Positions 58,886 to 64,000 of a stretch of 64,000 nucleotides of DNA are shown here, piece after piece. The notes beneath the pieces are model-generated. The model made no database searches. It saw only the letters and a list, made by a program, of their open reading frames with translations, and was not told the origin of the DNA. Position 1 is the stretch's first letter, and each line of letters opens with the position of its first letter. The DNA is from Myxococcota bacterium (GTDB taxonomy: Bacteria > Myxococcota_A > UBA796), in NCBI GenBank assembly GCA_029251165.1, contig JAQXDW010000130.1, positions 1 to 64,000 of the forward strand, in the 5' to 3' direction. The position numbers and the translations under genes were made by a program.

Positions 58886-59227
58886 CTACTCCTCGCCGGC
58901 CCGCAGCGCCGCACGGATCTGCTCTTGGTGGGCCGTCTGCTCTGAGCCTGAGCGCCGCTGACGGTCTGCCCGCTCGCGCTGGAGTCGTCGGTTGTTGCTG
59001 ACGATGTGGAAGATGAACAGCAGCCCGAACATCCAGTTGGCGACCGCGAGGTTGGCGCGGAACTCGGGGATGCCGAACCCGAGGAGGTAGCAGGACGCCG
59101 AGAGGTTGAGGAGCTGCACCCCCCAGAACAGCCACATCCGGTCGAGCCAGCCGGGCAGGCGGAGCACCGCGTGGTTGCATGCGAGCACTGCCACGGCAGA
59201 GAACAGGATGATGTCGCTCTGGGTCAT
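58886..59227 (-). CDS. Small membrane protein in the pan operon
   Basis: A 113-aa protein with three hydrophobic segments (about residues 5-22, 31-51 and 63-76) and a charged, Arg/Gln-rich C-terminal tail (NRRLQRERADRQRR) on the cytoplasmic side. No family recognised. It starts 9 nt after panC, in the same direction, so it is probably transcribed with panB and panC. Confidence 0.65.
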   Translation of the reverse strand: MTQSDIILFSAVAVLACNHAVLRLPGWLDRMWLFWGVQLLNLSASCYLLGFGIPEFRANLAVANWMFGLLFIFHIVSNNRRLQRERADRQRRSGSEQTAHQEQIRAALRAGEE

Positions 59228-59236
59228 GCGGAGGCC

Positions 59237-60073
59237 CTATGGAATCAACGCCATGTTGTCGATCAGACGGGTGCCGCCGATGTAGCCTCCGACGAGCGCA
59301 CGCGCAGATCGATCGATGATCGGCATGTCCTTGAGCGTGTCGGGATCGACGATCTGGAGGTAGTCGAATTCGTCGAAGTCGAGAATCTCTCGTCCTGCTG
59401 CGAGCAGCGTCTCTGCAGAGGTTCCCGCGCCGCGCTGACTCAGCAGCGCCTGCATGTGCTTCAGGGCACCGCTGAGGCTCAGCGCCCGCTGGCGGCGCTC
59501 GGGGGTGAGGTAGCGGTTGCGGGAGGACATCGCGAGGCCGTCGGTGTCTCGGATGAGCGGTCCACCGATGACCTCGATGGGCATCGCGAGATCCCGGACC
59601 ATCCGACGGATCACCGCGAGCTGCTGGAAGTCCTTCTCACCAAACACCGCCACGCTCGGCTGTACGATTCCAAACAGTCTGCTGACCACGGTGGTGATCC
59701 CGCCGAAGAAGTTTGGCCGGCTCGCGCCGCAGAAGCCGTCGGTCAGTCCAGCCACCGCAACGGAGGTGCTGTGGTCGGACGGGTAGAAGTGCTGGGGCAT
59801 GAACAGCGTGTCGACGCCCGCTCCTGCGCACTTCGCAGCGTCGCCCTCTGGATCTCGTGGATAGCGATCGAGATCCTCACTGGGTCCGAATTGCAGGGGG
59901 TTGACGAAGATGGAGACCACCAGCCAGTCGCACTGGCTGCGGGCGATGTCCATCAGCGAGGTGTGTCCCTGGTGGAGGTAGCCCATGGTCGGCACGAAGC
60001 CGATGCGCTGCCCCTCCGCACGGCGACGGAGGGCCTCGGCCTGGAGGGCGAGGGGATCGGTCTGGTGATCCAT
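59237..60073 (-). CDS. panC: Pantothenate synthetase
   Basis: A 278-aa PanC: FVPTMGYLHQGHTSLM (HxGH-like nucleotide site, residues 26-41), VSIFVNPLQFGPSEDLDRYPR, VVFGEKDFQQLAVI-type (VAVFGEKDFQQ) and LAMSSRNRYL. It joins pantoate and beta-alanine with ATP to make pantothenate, a coenzyme A precursor. The ATG overlaps the panB stop by 1 nt (TGATG), so translation is coupled. Confidence 0.96.
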   Translation of the reverse strand: MDHQTDPLALQAEALRRRAEGQRIGFVPTMGYLHQGHTSLMDIARSQCDWLVVSIFVNPLQFGPSEDLDRYPRDPEGDAAKCAGAGVDTLFMPQHFYPSDHSTSVAVAGLTDGFCGASRPNFFGGITTVVSRLFGIVQPSVAVFGEKDFQQLAVIRRMVRDLAMPIEVIGGPLIRDTDGLAMSSRNRYLTPERRQRALSLSGALKHMQALLSQRGAGTSAETLLAAGREILDFDEFDYLQIVDPDTLKDMPIIDRSARALVGGYIGGTRLIDNMALIP

Positions 60074-60933
60074 CAGTACAGCCGGGTGATCGTGCCCGAC
60101 TGCGCGACGGCACCGGGCTGCTTGGCCTTGCGGGGGCCGAAGCTGTGCTCGCGCGTGGGGAAGCTGCCGTCCTGGACGGCATCGACGTAGCCTCGGATGG
60201 CATCAATGACGGGGCTCTCCAGCTCTGCGAAGCGTCGGACGAACCGAGGCTTGAACCGGGAGTCGAGTCCGAGGAGATCATTGCAGACGAGGACCTGACC
60301 GTCGCAGCGCGGGCCCGCGCCGATGCCGATGGTCGGGATGCTGAGCGCAGCGGTGACCTCAGCAGCGAGGGGAGCGGGCACCATCTCCAGCACCAGGCAG
60401 AAGGCGCCGGCCTCTTGGAGCGCGAGGGCATCCGTCATCAGCGCCTCGGCGGCGGCATCTTCGCGCGCCTGGACCCGGTAGCCGCCCATGGCGTTGACCG
60501 ACTGCGGGGTGAGGCCGAGGTGACCGACCACGGGGATCCCGGCATCGACGATGAGCTGAACCGCCGCGACGCTGCGGGCACCGCCCTCCAGCTTGACGGA
60601 CTGGGCGCGCCCTTCCTTGACCAGTCGTCCGGCGCTCTCCAGGGCCTGTGCTGCAGAGACCTGGTAGGTCATGAACGGCAGATCGACCGTGAGGTGTGCC
60701 TGCGTGAGCCCACGAGCGACACAGCGTCCGTGGTAGATCATGTCGTCTAAGGTCACTGAGAGGGTGTCTTCGTGGCCTTGAATGACCATCCCGACGCTGT
60801 CTCCGACGAGCACCATGTCTACACCAGCGGTGTCGACGAGGCGCGCCATCGTGGCGTCATAGGCCGTGACCATGGTGATCTTCTGGCGACTGGCCTTCAG
60901 CTCTTGAAGGTCCAGGACCGTCTTGCGCGGCAT
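60073..60933 (-). CDS. panB: 3-methyl-2-oxobutanoate hydroxymethyltransferase
   Basis: A 286-aa PanB: KITMVTAYDATMARLVDTAGVDMVLVGDSVGMV (Mg-binding Asp), DLPFMTYQ, VKLEGGARS, GHLGLTPQSVNAMGGYRVQ, LEMVPAPLAAEVT and IGIGAGPRCDGQVLV. It adds a hydroxymethyl group from 5,10-methylene-THF to ketoisovalerate in pantothenate synthesis. Start is the ATG at 60933 behind GGAGAAAAGA; 36 more upstream codons in frame are not PanB-like. Confidence 0.96.
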   Translation of the reverse strand: MPRKTVLDLQELKASRQKITMVTAYDATMARLVDTAGVDMVLVGDSVGMVIQGHEDTLSVTLDDMIYHGRCVARGLTQAHLTVDLPFMTYQVSAAQALESAGRLVKEGRAQSVKLEGGARSVAAVQLIVDAGIPVVGHLGLTPQSVNAMGGYRVQAREDAAAEALMTDALALQEAGAFCLVLEMVPAPLAAEVTAALSIPTIGIGAGPRCDGQVLVCNDLLGLDSRFKPRFVRRFAELESPVIDAIRGYVDAVQDGSFPTREHSFGPRKAKQPGAVAQSGTITRLY

Positions 60934-61077
60934 CTCTTTTCTCCATCCCCCGGTACCTGTCAGCCGACGACCGCGCCGGTCCAACGGACCTGAGTGCGTA
61001 ATCAGTAGCACACAGCGCCCACACCACCGTCCGTCTGCCATCGGAAATTCACAGAGCCGGCACCCTGCAGAGAGCCG

Positions 61078-61099
61078 CTGACTTGTCTTAAGAAGTCAG
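61078..61099. promoter_or_regulatory. Inverted repeat between panB and the GYF-like gene
   Basis: CTGACTT (61078-61084) and AAGTCAG (61093-61099) surround an 8-nt spacer containing CTTAAG. It lies about 50 nt upstream of the GYF-like gene start and 145 nt upstream of panB, in a position that suits a regulator site for the plus-strand gene. Confidence 0.35.
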
Positions 61100-61147
61100 A
61101 ATGCCGCGCACTGAATTGACGGCTGCTGATCTGGTCGGCATCATCGT

Positions 61148-62416
61148 GTGGTGGAAGGGTATCGCGTACGATTCGATGGCCGAGAGGTCCGCTGTGACCT
61201 GGAGGGCCTCTTTGTTCTCGCAGAAGCCGGGAAGGTCGTTGTAGATACGGAGGTATCCAAGCCTGGAGAGGCTGATTTTCAGCGCGCGGACAGTCTCAGT
61301 GAGCTGGCTGGACGGCTGAAGACGGCCGATCCCTGGTCTGCATGGGATGAGATGGAGTCCGCGACCAGCCCCTGGGAGGACGCGCGCAGCGCCGCTGCGA
61401 TCTCCGAGGACGATGATCCCGATGATGATGATCCCGATGATGATGATCCCAATGATGACGATCCCGATGATGACCTCGACATGGACACCCAGATTATGCG
61501 GTCGCCGGTCACTTCGTCCGTGCGCACCCTGACGATGCCGTTGGTCCTGGAGCCCGTCCTCTCGGATGCTGACATCGCGCCACTCGAAGAGCCTGGTGTG
61601 GCACAGGGGGGAGAGCCTCCTGCAGCCGAGGATGCATCTGTCGACAGCGCGGCTGGGGAGGAGGCTGCACCGGGACAGGTCATCGCCTTTCCCTCTCTTC
61701 ATTCTCACCGTGATCCCAGCGCCTCCGGTGGCTATGCTCTGGACGACCGGCCGCTCCATCGCCTGCCGCCGCCGCCGCTGCCAGACCTGCAGCGCACGCT
61801 GCGCAAGCCTCCCCGGTACACCGCAACGCTCAGCTATCTCCGGCTCTGCATGCTCGTCGTCATTGGTGTGCTGCTGCTGCTGGTTGGACGGGCCTACGTC
61901 CTTGACACTGCTCGCATGGTGCTCCCTCCGCATCCCTCGACAGCATCACAGGGCGCTGCCGACAGCGTCACTGAGCCCCTGATCGATCCCTACGCGATGC
62001 TGGAGTCAGAGCTTCGGGCACAGATGAGCCTCGATCTGCTGGAGGTGACCAGCGAGTCGACCTTCGAGGAAGCGCTGTTCATTGAGCTGGGTCGCGTCAA
62101 GCTGGACGTCGCGAGTGTTCGTGTCACGGCTACGGACTGGGCGGGACGGAACCGCGACGTGCCAAAGTCCGCTGAATTTCGCCTGCGGCTTCGGTTCCGA
62201 TCTGGAGAGCTGGATCGGGAGCTGGCAGCGGTCGGCTTGGTGCTGGGAAAGTACATCCAGCGCTACAGCCTGGAGGTCCCATACCTTGAGGTGGTGATGG
62301 CGTCTCCGGAGGGGGGAGAGGCGAAGATGTTTCAATTGGAGCCCGACAGCGCGCGGCGGTTCTACATCCAGCGCGTCGACCTGAAGGAGTACCTCGAGGA
62401 GGGACTGAAGCCGTAG
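61148..62416 (+). CDS. Membrane protein with N-terminal GYF-like domain and Asp-rich repeats
   Basis: A 422-aa protein. Residues 1-55 (YRVRFDGREVRCDLEGLFVLAEAGKVVVDTEVSKPG) have the GYF_2/DUF4339-like pattern common in myxobacterial regulators. An acidic DDDDP repeat covers residues 88-109. A transmembrane helix at 231-250 is followed by an outer C-terminal domain (DLLEVTSESTFEEALFIELGRVKL...VPYLEVVMASPEGGEAKMF). The helix separates a cytoplasmic GYF-like domain from an extracytoplasmic part, suggesting a signal-transmitting or scaffold role. Start GTG 61148 (or the adjacent GTG 61151) is chosen because the GYF-like region begins at once. Confidence 0.65.
   Translation: MVEGYRVRFDGREVRCDLEGLFVLAEAGKVVVDTEVSKPGEADFQRADSLSELAGRLKTADPWSAWDEMESATSPWEDARSAAAISEDDDPDDDDPDDDDPNDDDPDDDLDMDTQIMRSPVTSSVRTLTMPLVLEPVLSDADIAPLEEPGVAQGGEPPAAEDASVDSAAGEEAAPGQVIAFPSLHSHRDPSASGGYALDDRPLHRLPPPPLPDLQRTLRKPPRYTATLSYLRLCMLVVIGVLLLLVGRAYVLDTARMVLPPHPSTASQGAADSVTEPLIDPYAMLESELRAQMSLDLLEVTSESTFEEALFIELGRVKLDVASVRVTATDWAGRNRDVPKSAEFRLRLRFRSGELDRELAAVGLVLGKYIQRYSLEVPYLEVVMASPEGGEAKMFQLEPDSARRFYIQRVDLKEYLEEGLKP
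61409..61474 (+). repeat. Tandem GAT-rich repeats encoding DDDDP
   Basis: A 15-bp unit (GATGATGATGATCCC) is repeated about four times in frame, with slight drift in the last copies. It codes for an acidic linker likely to be unstructured and to vary in length by slippage. Confidence 0.9.
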
Positions 62417-62533
62417 CCTCCGCGTGCTGCAGGAGTGTTGGTTGCTCCTGGGGGCTCGTGTCGGCGCACCAAGGCGCGCGCCACCGCGTCTACGGCGCAC
62501 CGGAGACGGCAGGTGGTTTTGTGAGCGCGGAGG
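62417..62533. other. Highly structured intergenic element (possible small RNA)
   Basis: Outer arms CCTCCGCG (62417-62424) and CGCGGAGG (62526-62533) are perfectly complementary. Within them, CAGGAG (62430-62435) pairs with CTCCTG (62445-62450). A 36-nt hairpin spans 62481-62516: CCACC with GGTGG, CGTCT with AGACG and CGG with CCG around a CGCA loop. The element starts directly after the stop of the GYF-like gene and lies between convergent genes, so either strand could be used. No known RNA family recognised. Confidence 0.4.
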
Positions 62534-62553
62534 ATGCTCGCCACTCGTGGTGA

Positions 62554-63087
62554 CTACATTCCGCCCTTGGTCGCCTGCTGCAGCGCCTGGATGCTCCGCA
62601 CGATCGCTTCGACCGACGGGTTTCCTCGGTTCGCCAGTCGGATCTTTCGCTCTGGGTTGATCAGGTACACCGTGCGAATGATCCACGTCTTTCCTGGCAG
62701 GGTGAACGTCGCCTTGAACCGCCGCGCGACCGAGGCGCCGCGGTCCGTCAGCACCGGGAACTCGAACCCGTACTTGTCGACGAAGGCCTTGTGGCTTGGA
62801 GCCTCTGCCGGGTTGATCGCGTAGACCTCGCAGCCGAGCGACTTGAGCTGTTCGTAGTGCTCCTGGAAGCTCTTGAGCTGCTCAGTGCAGCCCGGGGTGT
62901 CATCGCCTGGGTAGAACACCAGGATGCTCCAGCCCTTCTTCATGCGGTACCAGGTGTCATCCCAGTTCTGGAGCTGCCACTCTGGAGCGGTCTCGCCCTC
63001 GGCGAGGAGGGTAGGGTAGACGCGCTCTTTTATGGCCTGCTTTGCGGGTTCCGGGAGCTTGTGAACAAGCGAGCCGAGGCTGGGCAT
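62554..63087 (-). CDS. PrxQ/Bcp-type peroxiredoxin
   Basis: A 177-aa peroxiredoxin. The N-terminal 25 residues are a helical extension (LVHKLPEPAKQAIKERVYP); the fold begins at LAEGETAPEWQLQNWDD. The peroxidatic Cys lies in VFYPGDDTPGCTEQLKSF. The PrxQ-type resolving Cys 5 residues later is absent (Leu-Lys instead), but GCEVYAI has another Cys that could serve. It reduces H2O2 or organic peroxides. The SD (AAGGAG) lies in a hairpin (63091-63118), so translation may be regulated. Confidence 0.88.
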   Translation of the reverse strand: MPSLGSLVHKLPEPAKQAIKERVYPTLLAEGETAPEWQLQNWDDTWYRMKKGWSILVFYPGDDTPGCTEQLKSFQEHYEQLKSLGCEVYAINPAEAPSHKAFVDKYGFEFPVLTDRGASVARRFKATFTLPGKTWIIRTVYLINPERKIRLANRGNPSVEAIVRSIQALQQATKGGM

Positions 63088-63090
63088 GGA

Positions 63091-63118
63091 GGACTCCTTC
63101 CGGGTTTTACAGGAGTCT
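63091..63118 (-). promoter_or_regulatory. Hairpin covering the peroxiredoxin ribosome binding site
   Basis: On the minus strand GACTCCT (63117-63111) pairs with AGGAGTC (63098-63092), with a further G-U pair and a 12-nt loop. The AAGGAG Shine-Dalgarno forms part of the second arm and the ATG follows at 63087. Such a helix could reduce translation until melted by heat or bound by a regulator. Confidence 0.4.
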
Positions 63119-63148
63119 CCTTAGCACATTGTCGGTGGGGGCGGCCTG

Positions 63149-64000
63149 CTACATTTCAGTAGCAAGGCGTTGTCGGATGGAAGAGCCTCGGGGCACCCAG
63201 CGGAGGAGCTCCGGAGAGAGGATCAGCGGACGGGTCTGAAGCTCCGCAGGAGTGGCCGCGCCGCAGAGCAGGCAGGCGATGCGGATCTCGGTGATGATGC
63301 GCTTTGCCATGGTCCTCACTTCATCGATGCCGCCACGATCGTAGGCTTGGAGGAATGGACGGGCGATGCCCCCGACCCGAGCGCCCAGCGCAATGGCTCG
63401 TGCGATCATCAGGCCATCTCGCATGCCGCCTGTCGCGCAGATCCCCAGCGGGAGATCGGAGAGCTGGGCGACGGAGCCCGCAGTGGGGATGCCCCAGTCC
63501 CAGAAGGTCTCTCCGATGGTCACGCCCTGTCCCTCGGCTCGGTGCGTCTCCACCGCGACCCAGCTGGTGCCACCAGCACCGCTGACATCGACCCAGGCGA
63601 CGCCGCGATCGACGATGCGCTGGCCGACATGGCGGGACAGGCCACAGCCGGTCTCTTTCACCACCACCGGCACCGAGAGTCCCTCTACGAGACGGGAGAT
63701 GGTGTCGAGGCCGCCGGTGAAGTCGCGATCGCCCTCGGGCTGAACAACCTCCATCGCCGGGTTGAGGTGGAGCACCAGGGCATCGGCCTGGCAGGCCTCG
63801 ACGAGTCCCTGGAGAGCGTCTGTAGAGGCTGCGGCAGCCTGGACGATGCCAATGTTGCCGAGGACCAGCGCGCTGGGGGCTTCCTCTCGGACCTGGTATC
63901 CGGTGATGATGTCGTCGGTCAGGAGTGGACGCTGAGAGCCAAAGGCAAACCCGATGCCCAGCTCCTCAGCGACGCTCGCGAGCTCTCTGTTGATGCGGTC
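63149..64000 (-). CDS. fni: Type 2 isopentenyl-diphosphate delta-isomerase (5' end beyond the window)
   Basis: The frame is open to the right edge; 283 codons are visible. Family motifs: INRELASVAEELGIGFAFGSQR, HLNPAMEVVQPEGDRDF, VVVKETGCGLSR, VDVSGAGGTSW and GGMRDGLMIARAIALGA. This FMN-dependent enzyme interconverts isopentenyl and dimethylallyl diphosphate in isoprenoid synthesis. The GGMR...ALGA loop binds the FMN phosphate. The stop overlaps a small hairpin (63147-63164). The missing part (some 65 residues) holds the N-terminal substrate-binding region. Confidence 0.93.
   Translation of the reverse strand, partial: DRINRELASVAEELGIGFAFGSQRPLLTDDIITGYQVREEAPSALVLGNIGIVQAAAASTDALQGLVEACQADALVLHLNPAMEVVQPEGDRDFTGGLDTISRLVEGLSVPVVVKETGCGLSRHVGQRIVDRGVAWVDVSGAGGTSWVAVETHRAEGQGVTIGETFWDWGIPTAGSVAQLSDLPLGICATGGMRDGLMIARAIALGARVGGIARPFLQAYDRGGIDEVRTMAKRIITEIRIACLLCGAATPAELQTRPLILSPELLRWVPRGSSIRQRLATEM

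Noticed and set aside
61099..61240. Upstream ATG (MPRTELTAADLVG) for the GYF-like gene
   Set aside because: It is in a different frame that soon diverges from any recognised pattern; the GTG at 61148 gives the GYF-like domain directly.
1..64000. Mobile elements, prophage or genomic island borders
   Set aside because: No transposase, integrase, phage structural gene, long terminal inverted repeat or tRNA-anchored direct repeat was seen; base composition looks even along the window.

Overview
The window is high-G+C DNA with dense, mostly short operons and strong G/C bias at third codon positions. The content fits a myxobacterium-like member of the former Deltaproteobacteria (Myxococcota or a close relative). 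Evidence: Hanks-type Ser/Thr kinases, a long lipoprotein built of MopE-type putative metal-binding repeats, a short MYXO-CTERM-like C-terminus, a GYF-like N-terminal domain joined to a membrane anchor, DUF1501/DUF1549-type secreted proteins and very many lipoproteins. No insertion sequence, prophage, CRISPR array, rRNA or complete tRNA was found.

Layout. 0-6 kb: a small lipoprotein, a GT87-like glycosyltransferase, a divergent YfhO-like membrane protein and xseA. 6-8 kb: exported proteins and a DUF218 protein. 8.3-16 kb: two Ser/Thr kinases, two paralogous ATP-grasp ligases, a stand-alone EMAP/CsaA-type tRNA-binding OB-fold protein, an S51/cyanophycinase-like protein and a Fes-like esterase; a third ATP-grasp ligase lies at 19.5 kb. 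16.2-19.2 kb: a Tad-type pseudopilin set (TadG-like vWA protein, lipoprotein, two TadE-like proteins). 21-25 kb: PPK2, an alpha/beta hydrolase coupled to a GNAT protein, and lipoprotein MsrA. 25-33 kb: the MopE-repeat/beta-helix lipoprotein, two SGNH proteins, a MYXO-CTERM-like protein and an arginyl-tRNA-transferase-like protein. 33.8-41.3 kb: truA, an E2-like acyltransferase with an altered active site, an EEP lipoprotein, a PLD protein, xthA and a double RNase H protein. 41-46.6 kb: an isocitrate/isopropylmalate-type dehydrogenase, an SDR with an AraC regulator, and lipoproteins. 46.8-55.7 kb: eight tightly packed genes running from thiolase through an AhpD-family protein with an in-frame UGA and a LeuA-like enzyme to a secreted DUF1501/cytochrome c/DUF1549-type module. 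55.7-64 kb: a CrtISO-like oxidoreductase, two divergent NlpC/P60 paralogues, panB-panC, a GYF-like membrane protein, a PrxQ-type peroxiredoxin and the 3' part of type 2 isopentenyl-diphosphate isomerase.

The strongest unusual signals are: (1) a probable selenoprotein at 47993-48706, with a CxxU motif and a SECIS-like hairpin just after the UGA; (2) the ATP-grasp / S51-like / esterase / tRNA-binding / kinase neighbourhood at 8.3-20.8 kb, which looks like an uncharacterised small-molecule or peptide ligation-and-hydrolysis system; (3) a window-wide habit of extremely short signal peptides without basic residues; (4) structured intergenic segments at 33721-33826 and 62417-62533, and hairpins that would cover ribosome binding sites at 8023-8052 and 63091-63118.
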